Positions 45,287 through 54,184 of a stretch of 64,000 nucleotides of DNA are shown here, piece by piece. Location: the NCBI RefSeq assembly GCF_030913365.1, contig NZ_CP133160.1, positions 1,488,001-1,552,000 on the forward strand. The letters are read 5' to 3'. The stretch comes from Stenotrophomonas sp. 24(2023). GTDB lineage: Bacteria > Pseudomonadota > Gammaproteobacteria > Xanthomonadales > Xanthomonadaceae. The position numbers were made by a program, and so were the translations under genes. The first letter of the stretch is position 1; each line of letters starts with the position of its first letter. The notes beneath the pieces were generated by a model, which worked only from the letters and a program-made list of their open reading frames with translations, did not search any database and was not told where the DNA came from.

Positions 45287-47398
45287 ATGCCCATGCTCTG
45301 GATTCTGCTGCTGTCGCTGTTGCTGTTGGCCTGGTTGCTGCTTGCCTCGGAACGTTTCATCTGGGCCAAGGCCAGCCTGTTCTCGCTGCTGCTGCTTGCA
45401 CTGAGTGCGTGGTGGTTGATCGACCAGTTGTCCGGCGATGGCCTGAATGCGGCCACCCTGTACCACCTCGGCGCGGACATGGAAGGCGCCGGCGTGGCCG
45501 ACTTCAAGCGCGTCATCGCCGGCTTCATCGTGCTGGCACTGGTATCGCTGCTGCCGCTGTTCGCCACGCGCGTGCGCCGCTGGCGACGCCCCGGCCACGG
45601 CACCGCATGGTTTGCCGCCTTCGCCTGCACCTGGCTGGTCGCCATCACGGTCAGCCCGCTGGCACGCGATGGCCAGCGCCTGTACCAGCAGCTGCGCCCG
45701 GTGGATTTCAGCCGCGTGGCACCGGAATACCAGGTGCCCACGCAGGCGCTGCAGCGCCCGCGCAACATCGTCTGGATCTATGGCGAAAGCCTGGAACGCA
45801 CCTATCTGGATGAGCGCACGTTCCCGGGCCTGATGCCCAACCTCAACCGCCTGGCCGGCAAGGCGCTGGACGTGCGCGGGCTGGCTTCGGCCGAAGGCAG
45901 CGGCTGGACCATCGCCGGGCTGGTGTCCTCGATGTGCGGCGTGCCGCTGACCACCTCCCAGGGCGATGAGAACAGCATGGACCGCATGGGCAGCTTCCTG
46001 CCCAAGGCCGTCTGCCTGGGCGACTACCTCAAGCAGCAGGGCTACACCAACCATTACCTGGGCGGCGCCAACGGCCGCTTCGCCGGCAAGGGCCAGTTCC
46101 TGGCCAGCCATGGCTTCGATGAAGTACATGACCTGGACTGGTTCAAGCAGCAGAAGAAGATCGGCCGCACGCACTACTCCACCTGGGGCGTGCATGACGA
46201 TGTGCTGCTGGACACCGCGTACCAGCGCTTCGAGCAGCTGTCGCGGCAGGGCGCACCGTTCATGCTGACCACATTGACCATGGACACCCATCACCCGGCC
46301 GGGCACCTGCCCGTTTCCTGCCGCGGCACGCGCTACGACAGCGCCTACGGCAACATCGGCCTGCTCAACGCGCTCAAGTGCACCGACCGCCTGATCTCGC
46401 AGCTGGTGGACCGCATCCAGGCCAGCCCCTATGGCAAGGACACGCTGATCGTGATCGCCTCCGACCACCTCGCCATGCCCAACGATCTGAGCCACATCCT
46501 GGCCCGGCAGCAGCGCGAGAACCTGCTGCTGTTCCTCGGTGACGGCGTGGCACCGCGCCAGCTGCAGGCCACCGATGCCAGCACGCTCGATTCCGGCGCC
46601 ACCCTGCTGGGCCTGCTCGACCCGCACCAGCAGGCGCTGGGCTTCGGCCGTTCCCTGCTGGCCGACAAGCGGCCGGCCAGTGCCAGTGCAGCCGCCCGGC
46701 GCGAAGGCGGCAAGGACTACCCGCAGTACCTGGCCTTCGCCCGTTCGCTGTGGCTGGGCGAACCGACCCGTGAACTGAAGATCGATGGCGATGACCAGGT
46801 GGTGGTGGGCCTGCAGCACGTGCAGCCGCCGGTGCTGCTGGAATACGACAAGGACTGGGGCCTGAAGTCGGTCTACCTGGAAAATACATCGCGACAGTTC
46901 GACGATGCCGACCCGGACAACACCCTGGCCTACGTGGACCGCTGCACGGCGTTCGAGGACGGTTCGGCCGACGGTGACTGGTGCGCGCTGCTGGTGAACC
47001 GCGACAACGGCATCAAGCTGTACCGCGACGGACAGCTGCGCCAGGGCATCGCGGTGGATGCACCGCTGGATGCGTTACAGGGGCCGCGCCCGAGCGTGCG
47101 CCAGGCGCACATGATCACCCAGAAGGGCCGCCGCACCCGGGCCGGCCAGTACATGCTCAAGCTGGTGGCCAGCACGCGCCCGGAGCGTGGCTTCTGGATC
47201 GAAGCGGTGTCCTCGCAGCGCAAGGTGGTGCTGGCCCAGCAGTGGGTGCAGCCCGATGCGCAGGGCCGCATCAATGTGTCCTTCGGCCTGGACCACGAGG
47301 TGGATGATCTGGAAATCCGCGCATGGTTGAACCATGCCGAGAAGCTGGCAGTGGATACCTTCGCGCTGGTGCCCTCACGCGCGCGACCGCGGGGGTAA
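45287..47398 (+). CDS. opgB: Phosphoglycerol transferase (OpgB/MdoB-like)
   Basis: This 703-residue membrane enzyme adds phosphoglycerol from phosphatidylglycerol to periplasmic glucans. Four N-terminal helices are followed by an alkaline-phosphatase-type domain: NIVWIYGESLERTYLDE (metal/Thr nucleophile region), AEGSGWTIAGLVSSMCGVPL, and the DHLAMPND metal site. The OpgB-specific SHGFDEVHDLDWF and THYSTWGVHDD segments and the DTHHPAGHLP motif match. The start at MPMLW begins the first membrane helix; upstream in-frame codons add 58 unlikely residues. Confidence 0.9.
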   Translation: MPMLWILLLSLLLLAWLLLASERFIWAKASLFSLLLLALSAWWLIDQLSGDGLNAATLYHLGADMEGAGVADFKRVIAGFIVLALVSLLPLFATRVRRWRRPGHGTAWFAAFACTWLVAITVSPLARDGQRLYQQLRPVDFSRVAPEYQVPTQALQRPRNIVWIYGESLERTYLDERTFPGLMPNLNRLAGKALDVRGLASAEGSGWTIAGLVSSMCGVPLTTSQGDENSMDRMGSFLPKAVCLGDYLKQQGYTNHYLGGANGRFAGKGQFLASHGFDEVHDLDWFKQQKKIGRTHYSTWGVHDDVLLDTAYQRFEQLSRQGAPFMLTTLTMDTHHPAGHLPVSCRGTRYDSAYGNIGLLNALKCTDRLISQLVDRIQASPYGKDTLIVIASDHLAMPNDLSHILARQQRENLLLFLGDGVAPRQLQATDASTLDSGATLLGLLDPHQQALGFGRSLLADKRPASASAAARREGGKDYPQYLAFARSLWLGEPTRELKIDGDDQVVVGLQHVQPPVLLEYDKDWGLKSVYLENTSRQFDDADPDNTLAYVDRCTAFEDGSADGDWCALLVNRDNGIKLYRDGQLRQGIAVDAPLDALQGPRPSVRQAHMITQKGRRTRAGQYMLKLVASTRPERGFWIEAVSSQRKVVLAQQWVQPDAQGRINVSFGLDHEVDDLEIRAWLNHAEKLAVDTFALVPSRARPRG

Positions 47399-47488
47399 AG
47401 GGGGCCGGGCCGGCCGGGCTGCGCCCCGCACCTGCTACAGGCCAGAGCAACGTCAAAAGCAACTTCAAAAGCAGGCGTTCCATGGGAT

Positions 47489-47590
47489 GGCGGGGCGATG
47501 TCGGATGGCGGGGACGCCGCAAGTACGTCCGTGTAGGCTTGGCCGCGGCATCCATGCCGCGGACACCCCGCAATCCGACACCGCCCCACC
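47489..47590 (+). repeat. 102-nt hairpin element, copy A
   Basis: Arms 47489-47513 and 47566-47590 (25 nt each) pair at 22 of 25 positions around a 52-nt inner part that itself ends in a small apical hairpin (GCGGC-ATCCAT-GCCGC). It is homologous to copy B (47754-47855) read on the opposite strand. Confidence 0.8.
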
Positions 47591-47639
47591 TCTGACAGCT
47601 TCACGCGGCTGTTGGCAGGTGTCGGCCTTGGTCGACACG

Positions 47640-47729
47640 GTAGATCCACGCCATGCGTGGATGGATCTCAATCGACATCGAATATTTCGAGAATTCATCG
47701 AAAAGCATCCACGCATGCCGTGGATCTAC
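47640..47729. repeat. Inverted SMAG palindrome pair between copies A and B
   Basis: GTAGATCCACGCC-ATGCGTGGATG and a facing copy ending CGTGGATCTAC (47640-47663 and 47706-47729) are separated by an AT-rich 42-nt core. The pair lies midway between the two 102-nt elements. Confidence 0.85.
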
Positions 47730-47753
47730 AACAGATCGCGGGAAATCGTCGAA

Positions 47754-47855
47754 GGCGGGGTGGGTCCGGTTGCGGGGGCGTGAGCGCCATGGATGGCGCG
47801 ACCGAGCCTACAGGGACGTATTTACGGCGTCCCCCGCAACCGGACCCACCCCGCC
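47754..47855 (-). repeat. 102-nt hairpin element, copy B
   Basis: Arms 47754-47778 and 47831-47855 are perfectly complementary over 25 bp, with a 52-nt inner part that includes the apical GCGCC-ATCCAT-GGCGC hairpin (minus strand). Compared with copy A the same positions pair with changed bases, so structure is kept while sequence drifts. Confidence 0.85.
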
Positions 47856-47932
47856 ATCCCACGGAATGCACGCTTTTGACGTTGACGTTGCCTCAGCAGG
47901 TGCAGGGCGCAGCCCTGCAACAAACCCACTCC

Positions 47933-50341
47933 TCACTCCGGCGGGGTATCGCGTATCAGATGGATGTCGGTCGGGGTGGACAACGCGATGCCACGCTCGG
48001 CCAGGATGCCCAGCAGGCTGAAATACAGGTCGCTGCGCGTGGCATACACCTGCCGTGGGCTGGCCACGTAGGCAAAACTGTTCATCGTGATCTGGCCACC
48101 GGCGATGTTGTCGATGTACACCGTCGGCGCCGGCTGCGTGAGCACGTTGGCATGCGCGCTGTAGGCATCCAGCAGCGCCTGCCGCAGCGCCGCCACATCG
48201 GTGCTGGTGGGCACCGCGAACTGGATCTGGATGCGCCCCTGGTTGTTGCCCATCGTCATGTTGCGGATGGTCTTGGTGATCAGCTCCGAGTTGGGCACGA
48301 TCAGCGTGGATTTGTCGCCCACCTGGATCTCGGTGGAACGCACGTTGATGCGGCGGATGTCGCCTTCCTGGTCACCCAGCTTCACCCAGTCGCCGATCTT
48401 GACCGGCCGCTCGGCCAGCAGGATCAGGCCCGACACGAAGTTCTGCGTGATCGCCTGCAGGCCGAAGCCGATGCCCACCGACAGCGCGCTGACCACCAGC
48501 GCCAGCTTCTGGAACCCGATGCCCAGCGTGGCCAGCGCCCACAGCACCGCCAGGATGACCCCCACGTAACGGGCAACGGTACTGATGGAATTGCGCGCGC
48601 CCAGGTCCAGCTCGGTCTTGGGCAGGTAGGTATCGGCCAGCCAGTGCTGTACCAGCTGCATCACCGCCAGGCCCACCACCAGCACCAGCACCGCCAGCGC
48701 AACACGGCCCGGCTCCAGCGGAATGCCGCCGATGGTGGTGCCATCGGCCAGGGCCTGCATCGAATCCAGCACGGCCCCCAGGTTGCCGAACGGTGCCATC
48801 AGGCCCAGCACGGCCAGCACCACCACCGCGATGCGCAGCACCGCCGACAGCAGCACGCCGGCCTGTTCCACCCGCGATACGCTCAGCCCGGTGCTGAGCA
48901 GGATGGTCTGGCCAACCCGGCTGTCGGCATTGAGCAGCCACGTGCAGAAGTCATCGACGAACTTCAGCAGCAGGGTGGCCGCCATCACGATCACCCCGCC
49001 CCAGACCAGCTGCTGGTTCACGAACTTGGCCAGGTTGAGATAGCCCAGCAGCGTGGCGATGATGGCCGAGACCACGGCGATGTTGCCCGCTACCCGGGCC
49101 ACCACCATCCAGCCGCTGCGGCGCACCGGCCCGCCCTGCACATGCCCATCGTTGGCGGCCGCTTCCAGCTTGGCCTCGGCCTCGGCGGTCTGCCGCCGGT
49201 GCAGGCGCGCCAGGGTCACCAGCATCGCCATGATCAGGCCCAGGTAGGTCAGCGCGATCAGGCCATCCAGGGCGATGGTGCTGACCTCGCTGGTGCGTGC
49301 CTCGCGGTCCACCGCCACCAGCACCACGCTCAGCCAGGTCAGCGCGGCCGCGCCCCAGGCGTACTTGCGCAGCTTCCACGCCGCCGTATCGTCCAGGTTG
49401 AGCAGGCGCCACGTCGGGCGCTTGGGCACCAGCAGGCAGGCACTGAGTGCCACGATGAACGCGGAGAAGAAGGTGGCGGCCTGGAAATGCTCGGCCACGG
49501 TCTGCAGGCGCGGCGGGATCGCAGCGATGCTGTCCAGCGAGGCCACCAGCACCACGGCGGCGAAGCCCGGCAGCAGCGTGCCGACCAGCAGCAGCCACAG
49601 CGCCAGCCCGGAACGGCGCAGGCGCCCATCCGGGGCGCGCTCGGAAGCGGCGAAGCGACGGCCCAGCGCGCGCAGGCCCATGCGCAGCGGGAACGCCATC
49701 AGCAGCGCGGCCAGCAGGCCCAGCAGCGGCGTGGTCCAGCCGTTGGCCTGGATACCGGCCTGCGCGGTGCGGGTGGCCATCTGGTACAGGCCCGCCACGC
49801 GCTCCACATCACCCGGCAGCTGTTCGGCCACCTGTTCCCACAGGCGCGCCGACAACGGCGAAGCCACCTTGTGCAGCAGTTCATCGCTGAACTGCGTGGC
49901 CCGCTGCGCGTCGATGTCGGTGGCCAGCTGCTTGCCACTGGTCGCCAGCTGGCCGGCAATCTTGATCTGCGCATCCAGATCGCTGTACTGCTTGTTCAAG
50001 GTACGGCGCTGGGTGGTGATCTCACGGCTTTCCGTGGTGCCCTCGGGCACCTCGCCCAGCTGGTCGCGCTGCAGCTTGAGCTGGTCCAGCTTCGGCTGCA
50101 GCGCCTTGCCGATGGCATCGGCATCGCGCGCGGCCTGGCTGGCCCGCTCGGACAGCACCTTCAGCGTTTCCGTCGCCTCGGCATCCTGCAGCGACTGCTG
50201 CACCTGCTTGAGGGCATCCTCGGCCTGCTGCAGCTGCTCCCTGGGGCTGGGGTCATCCTCGGGCGACTGCGCCAGCGCGGCCAGCGGCGCGGCCAGCAGC
50301 AACCAGCTGCACATCAGCAGGCCCAGCCAGGGCCTGCGCAT
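47933..50341 (-). CDS. Large mechanosensitive channel (MscS superfamily, DUF3772)
   Basis: This 802-residue protein has a signal peptide (LLMCSWLLLAAPLAALA), a periplasmic coiled-coil domain (to about residue 180; DUF3772), about ten transmembrane helices, and a C-terminal MscS pore and beta domain (SVGIGFGLQAITQNFVSGLILLAE, then GDWVKLGDQEGDIRRINVRSTEIQ). It is in the MscK/YbiO-like size class and would act in osmotic down-shock. The ATG at 50341 begins the signal peptide; a GTG at 50374 would add 11 residues. Confidence 0.88.
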   Translation of the reverse strand: MRRPWLGLLMCSWLLLAAPLAALAQSPEDDPSPREQLQQAEDALKQVQQSLQDAEATETLKVLSERASQAARDADAIGKALQPKLDQLKLQRDQLGEVPEGTTESREITTQRRTLNKQYSDLDAQIKIAGQLATSGKQLATDIDAQRATQFSDELLHKVASPLSARLWEQVAEQLPGDVERVAGLYQMATRTAQAGIQANGWTTPLLGLLAALLMAFPLRMGLRALGRRFAASERAPDGRLRRSGLALWLLLVGTLLPGFAAVVLVASLDSIAAIPPRLQTVAEHFQAATFFSAFIVALSACLLVPKRPTWRLLNLDDTAAWKLRKYAWGAAALTWLSVVLVAVDREARTSEVSTIALDGLIALTYLGLIMAMLVTLARLHRRQTAEAEAKLEAAANDGHVQGGPVRRSGWMVVARVAGNIAVVSAIIATLLGYLNLAKFVNQQLVWGGVIVMAATLLLKFVDDFCTWLLNADSRVGQTILLSTGLSVSRVEQAGVLLSAVLRIAVVVLAVLGLMAPFGNLGAVLDSMQALADGTTIGGIPLEPGRVALAVLVLVVGLAVMQLVQHWLADTYLPKTELDLGARNSISTVARYVGVILAVLWALATLGIGFQKLALVVSALSVGIGFGLQAITQNFVSGLILLAERPVKIGDWVKLGDQEGDIRRINVRSTEIQVGDKSTLIVPNSELITKTIRNMTMGNNQGRIQIQFAVPTSTDVAALRQALLDAYSAHANVLTQPAPTVYIDNIAGGQITMNSFAYVASPRQVYATRSDLYFSLLGILAERGIALSTPTDIHLIRDTPPE

Positions 50342-50472
50342 CAGGATCGATCGGAAAGAAGACACGCCCGCCACACCGGTTCACGCGGACCACCGCGCCT
50401 GCGCGCGACTATACGGCACGCACCGTAAATAGCAGATGGGCAGCGGCGCGGTGTGCAGCGCCCCCGGTGCGC

Positions 50473-50721
50473 TCAGTACTTCAGCCGCAGTTCCTCGACC
50501 ACTGGCTGCAGCTGCCCATACCAGTCCTGGAACTCTTCCTCGGTGATCTCATCGGGCGCATACACCGCGATCGGGTCCCAGGGGTGGTCGGTGGGCAGCG
50601 GCTGCCGCGGCCCGGCGCGCAGGCTGTAGCTGACCCCCTGGTAGTCCACCAGCGGCTCGGCCTCGGGCCAGCGTTCACGGGCCACGGTGGCCGCGCTGGT
50701 CATCAGGATCACGTGGTACAT
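50473..50721 (-). CDS. Hypothetical protein
   Basis: This 82-residue acidic protein starts MYHVILMTSAAT and ends in an EEFQDWYGQLQP segment. The start is chosen because GGAG lies 6-7 nt before it; upstream ATGs would add up to nine residues. It has no signal peptide or recognised motif. It lies about 130 nt before the MscS gene and is divergent from the lipocalin gene. Confidence 0.65.
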   Translation of the reverse strand: MYHVILMTSAATVARERWPEAEPLVDYQGVSYSLRAGPRQPLPTDHPWDPIAVYAPDEITEEEFQDWYGQLQPVVEELRLKY

Positions 50722-50917
50722 CGGCACCTCCATCGTCTTCATCGACATTCATTGGATTGGAACACCACCGCGCTGGCACGAGCATAGCGCCGCACCGGTG
50801 ACAGCCCCGGGACCACCGCAGCGACGCTGCGTTCTGGACGCGGCCATCGCCTGGGCTTCACCCGCCCATGGCGCCGCGCGCGGCAAGGTGCAGACACCCC
50901 CACCCTTCCCGTGCACG

Positions 50918-51412
50918 ATGCCCCTTACCGCCGAGCTCAAGACCGTCACCGACCTCAAGCTGCCCCGCTACCTGGGCACCTGGTATGAGATCGCGCGGCT
51001 GCCCATGCGCCACGAGCCGGAAGGATGCACCGATGTATCGGCGCACTACCGCCTGCTCGACAACGGCAACGTGCACGTGCACAACCGCTGCCGCATGGAC
51101 GGCCAGGTGGAGGAAGCCACCGGCGAGGCCTGCGTGGTGGACAACGACAGTGCGCGCCTGGCCGTGAGCTTCCTGCCCAAGGGCCTGCGCTGGCTGCCGT
51201 TCACCAAGGGCGACTACTGGGTGATCCAGATCGCCCCGGACTACAGCGTGTCGCTGGTCGGCAGCCCCGACCGCCGTTACCTGTGGCTGCTGTCGCGTAC
51301 CCCGCAGCTGGATGCCACCGTGCAGGACCATTATCTGGCCGCAGCGCGCCTGCAGGGCTTCGATCTGTCCGAACTGATCCAGACCCCGCATACCGGCCAT
51401 CCCACGGCCTGA
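50918..51412 (+). CDS. blc: Bacterial lipocalin (Blc family)
   Basis: This 164-residue protein has the lipocalin motif YLGTWYEIARLPMR near the N-terminus, followed by the eight-strand barrel and the FTKGDYWVIQIAPDY and RRYLWLLSRTPQL segments. It lacks a lipoprotein signal, unlike E. coli Blc, so it may be cytosolic. Family members bind lysophospholipids or fatty acids. It is 6 nt before the FAD oxidoreductase start, suggesting a two-gene unit. Confidence 0.88.
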   Translation: MPLTAELKTVTDLKLPRYLGTWYEIARLPMRHEPEGCTDVSAHYRLLDNGNVHVHNRCRMDGQVEEATGEACVVDNDSARLAVSFLPKGLRWLPFTKGDYWVIQIAPDYSVSLVGSPDRRYLWLLSRTPQLDATVQDHYLAAARLQGFDLSELIQTPHTGHPTA

Positions 51413-51418
51413 GCCCGC

Positions 51419-52627
51419 ATGGACCTGAAAAGCGGCTACCCCTGGTGGGCGGTACGCAACGGCCTGATCCAGGCCTTCCCGCCGCTGCAGCAGGACCTGC
51501 ACTGCGAGGTGCTGGTGGTGGGCGGCGGCATCAGTGGCGCACTGGTTGCCGATGAACTGTCCGCGCACGGCCATGACGTGGCGGTGATCGAGCAGCGCGA
51601 CATCGGCTGGGGCAGCAGCGCGGCCAGCACCGCCCTGCTGCAGTATGAAATCGACACGCACCTGCTGGACCTGGCCGCGCGGCATGGACCGCAGGCGGCC
51701 GCGCTGGCCTACCAGGCCTGTGCACAGGCCCTGCCAGCACTGGCCCGCGTGAGTGCCGGCCTGAAGGGCGTGGATTTCAGGCGCATGGACAGCCTGTACC
51801 TGGCCAGCGGCCGCCGTGATGCTGCCGTGCTGATGGCCGAAGGCCAGGCCCGCCGCCAGGCCGGCCTGGATGCGCGCTGGCTGGACCGTGCCGCGCTGCA
51901 GGCCCGCTTCGATGTCGATGCCGGCGGTGCGCTGCTGACCCGGCAGGCGGCGCGCGTGGACCCGTACTGCCTGACCTACCGCCTGCTGCAGCGGCTGCAG
52001 CGCCGTGGCGGCCGCGTGCATGACCGCACCACCGTGCACCACCTGCAGCCCACCACGCGCGGGGTGACGGCGCGCTTGGAAACCGGCGCCACCGTGCGGG
52101 CACGCCACGTGGTCATGGCCACCGGTTATGCCGCCCAGCAGTGGCTGCGCCAGCCGGTGGCGCGCAACCGCAGCAGCTATGCCTTCATCACCGACCCCAT
52201 CGCCCCGGATGTTCTGGGCCCGCTGTCACGGACGATGGTCTGGGAAAGCGCCCGCCCCTACCTGTACCTGCGTGCCACCGGCGAGGGCCGGTTGCTGGTG
52301 GGCGGGCTGGATGATGCGCTGGACGTACCGGCCCGCCGCGACCGCCGCGTGCAGCGCAAGGCCGACCGGCTGCTGCGGCAGCTGCGCGGCTGGTTCCCGT
52401 GGCTGCAGCCGGTACCGGCGTTTTCCTGGGCCGGCACCTTCGCCGAAACCGCCGACGGCCTGCCGTTCTTCGGCCCGCATCCGCAATGGGGGCCGCGCGT
52501 GCACTTCGCCATGGCCTACGGCGGCAATGGCATCACCTATTCCATGATCGGCGCCGGGCTGATACGGGCACGGATCGAGCGGCAACCCCACCCGCTGCAG
52601 GACCTGTTCGGGTTCGGGCGGCTGTAG
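51419..52627 (+). CDS. FAD-dependent oxidoreductase (DAO family)
   Basis: This 402-residue protein has an N-terminal dinucleotide motif VLVVGGGISGALVADELSAHG and the C-terminal WAGTFAETADGLPFFG and NGITYSMIGAGL segments of the D-amino-acid oxidase (GlpD/GlyOx/PuuB-like) family. The exact amine or amino acid substrate is not evident. It follows blc by 6 nt. Confidence 0.87.
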   Translation: MDLKSGYPWWAVRNGLIQAFPPLQQDLHCEVLVVGGGISGALVADELSAHGHDVAVIEQRDIGWGSSAASTALLQYEIDTHLLDLAARHGPQAAALAYQACAQALPALARVSAGLKGVDFRRMDSLYLASGRRDAAVLMAEGQARRQAGLDARWLDRAALQARFDVDAGGALLTRQAARVDPYCLTYRLLQRLQRRGGRVHDRTTVHHLQPTTRGVTARLETGATVRARHVVMATGYAAQQWLRQPVARNRSSYAFITDPIAPDVLGPLSRTMVWESARPYLYLRATGEGRLLVGGLDDALDVPARRDRRVQRKADRLLRQLRGWFPWLQPVPAFSWAGTFAETADGLPFFGPHPQWGPRVHFAMAYGGNGITYSMIGAGLIRARIERQPHPLQDLFGFGRL

Positions 52628-52632
52628 GGGGG

Positions 52633-52656
52633 CATCCGGGCATGGCCCGGATCTAC
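52633..52656 (-). repeat. SMAG-type palindrome after the FAD oxidoreductase
   Basis: A 24-bp unit (minus strand GTAGATCCGGGC-CATGCCCGGATG) begins 6 nt after the stop of the oxidoreductase gene. Confidence 0.85.
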
Positions 52657-52757
52657 CACATGCCGGCGGCGACAGGCATCATTCAAGCAACCCCTGCTAG
52701 CGTCGGCCTGTACCGCCGCGTGTGGTGCATGCCGTCCCTGCCCGTTGGAGCGCCGTG

Positions 52758-53255
52758 ATGATCCGCCCCCTGACCCTGCTGCTGTGCCTGGCCCTGCCCG
52801 GGACCGTACTGGCCCAATCCGCTGCCGGTGCCACTGCGCCGCAGGTGAACGGGCTGGACCTGAACGTGCCGCAGGCGCCGATGCGCTACCTCAACGACCC
52901 GGCACTGCAGCAGGACCCGCCGGGCACCTACTACGGCGACAAGAGTGGCCCGCGCGTGCACGACGACGCCAGGATCGCCGACGTGACGGACGACAAGCTG
53001 CGGGTGTCCGGCAGCTTCACCACCGGCATCGGCTATGCCAAGAACTACGGCAACACGCACTACAACGCCGCCACGCTGAACCTGAGCAAGAACTACACCA
53101 CCGATGACGGCAAGACCCACGGGGTGAACGTCAACATCCATGTCAGCGAAGGCAAGGGCCCGGGCTTCTTCGGCCCCTACGGTGGCTACGGCCCCGGCCC
53201 GGGCTACTGGGGCCGCGGCGGTGGCTGGGGCAACCCGGCGCCGTTCGGCTGGTAA
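52758..53255 (+). CDS. Secreted hypothetical protein with Gly-rich tail
   Basis: This 165-residue protein has a Sec signal peptide (IRPLTLLLCLALPGTVLA, cleavage near residue 19), a middle part with a repeated-strand pattern (VSGSFTTGIGYAKNYGNTHYN, then LNLSKNYTTDDG) and a Gly/Pro/Tyr/Trp-rich C-terminal 35 residues. I recognise no family. GGAG lies about 10 nt before the ATG. It converges on a PepSY gene. Confidence 0.75.
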   Translation: MIRPLTLLLCLALPGTVLAQSAAGATAPQVNGLDLNVPQAPMRYLNDPALQQDPPGTYYGDKSGPRVHDDARIADVTDDKLRVSGSFTTGIGYAKNYGNTHYNAATLNLSKNYTTDDGKTHGVNVNIHVSEGKGPGFFGPYGGYGPGPGYWGRGGGWGNPAPFGW

Positions 53256-53304
53256 CCCGGGCCGCCGGGTGCCGGCCCACGCCGGCACCGCAGGGCATGG
53301 GCCA

Positions 53305-53739
53305 TCAATCCAGCCAGCCGTCGCGCTCGCTGTGCAGGATGCGGCCGTCATAGCCGCTCAGGCGCACCTCGACGCGCTGGTTGCGGGCATTGCGCGCTTC
53401 CAGCGACCATGTTGCGCCATCGCGCTCCAGCGAATGGATCTGCGTCAGCCCGTGGGCCTGCGCCCTGGCCAGCACCTGGTCGGTGGGCAACAACGCACGG
53501 CCGTTGTGCTCATCGAAGATCTCGCCGGTCTTCGGGTCCACGTAGACCTCGCTGAAGCGGCCATCAGCACGGCTGACATCGGCTTCCCACAGGCCGTCGT
53601 CGCGTTCGATTTCATGGATCTGGGTATAGCCGGCCTTGCGCAGCGTCTGTTCAACCTGGGCCAGGCCGAGCGGAGCGGCCTGCGCGGCCGGCGCAACGGC
53701 CAGGGCCACCACCGCGGCAAGGGTGAAGGACTTCAACAT
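53305..53739 (-). CDS. Periplasmic protein with two PepSY-type repeats
   Basis: This 144-residue protein has a signal peptide (to about residue 21, AQAAPLG) and two PepSY-like units: LAQVEQTLRKAGYTQIHEIERDDGLWEADV with YVDPKTGEIF, and VLARAQAHGLTQIHSLERDGATWSLEA with SGYDGRIL (each given in parts). PepSY domains often inhibit proteases or sense in the periplasm. It is divergent from a second PepSY gene that leads a two-component system, with TGTTAG repeats in the shared promoter region. Confidence 0.88.
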   Translation of the reverse strand: MLKSFTLAAVVALAVAPAAQAAPLGLAQVEQTLRKAGYTQIHEIERDDGLWEADVSRADGRFSEVYVDPKTGEIFDEHNGRALLPTDQVLARAQAHGLTQIHSLERDGATWSLEARNARNQRVEVRLSGYDGRILHSERDGWLD

Positions 53740-53796
53740 GGGGGTTCTCCTGTGGGCTGCCGGACCATCCCGGCAACACCACGGTGCCTGTACCGG

Positions 53797-53835
53797 CTAA
53801 CAGCCCCTTAGCAGCCGTTGTTAGCCGGCTGTTAG
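53797..53835. promoter_or_regulatory. TGTTAG direct repeats between the PepSY genes
   Basis: TGTTAG (53819-53824) and TGTTAG (53830-53835) are in direct repeat with a 5-bp gap (11-bp period), and the reverse complement CTAACA is at 53797-53802. This is the layout of PhoP/OmpR-family operators, upstream of a gene for such a regulator. Confidence 0.5.
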
Positions 53836-53869
53836 TCGCCGCCGGCACACTCGCCCCATCCCCGCTGCC

Positions 53870-54184
53870 ATGCCGCGATCGACCATGCCCGTCCTTTCCC
53901 TGCTGCCGCTGCTGCTGGCCCTGGCCGGCCCCGCCCCCGGCGCCGCACCGGCCCAGGACCCGGCGCAGCAGGTGGCGCGCCGTGCCGTGCAGCAGGGCCG
54001 CTACGTGCCGCTGGAAAGCGTGGTGCGCGATGCGCTCAGGCGCCACCCCGGCCAGCTGCTGGAAGTGGAGCTGGATGATGGCGTGTACGAAGTGGAAATC
54101 CTGCGCGCTGACGGCGTGGTGGTCGAGCTGGACTATGATGCGCGCAACGGACGATTGCTGAAGACCGAACTGGACGAGGACTGA
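53870..54184 (+). CDS. PepSY-domain periplasmic protein
   Basis: This 104-residue protein has a signal peptide (to about residue 24) and one PepSY domain (LESVVRDALRRHPGQLLEVELDDGVYEVEI, in parts, then LDYDARNGRLLKTE). A start at the ATG 15 nt later is also possible. Its stop overlaps the response-regulator start (TGATG), so the three genes form one operon and the protein is a likely ligand or modulator of the sensor. Confidence 0.88.
   Translation: MPRSTMPVLSLLPLLLALAGPAPGAAPAQDPAQQVARRAVQQGRYVPLESVVRDALRRHPGQLLEVELDDGVYEVEILRADGVVVELDYDARNGRLLKTELDED

Larger units (their letters stand above)
47399..47932. other. Structured non-coding region between opgB and the MscS channel
   Basis: No gene is supported in these 534 bp. 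They hold the two 102-nt elements, the SMAG pair, and outward flanks (47417-47488 and 47856-47915) that are also related to each other in inverted orientation. The left half thus mirrors the right half around about 47670. Confidence 0.7.

Noticed and set aside
47399..47932. Insertion sequence or MITE with target duplication
   Set aside because: The elements are hairpins in inverted orientation, but no transposase frame or flanking direct repeat was found, so a mobile origin is not claimed.
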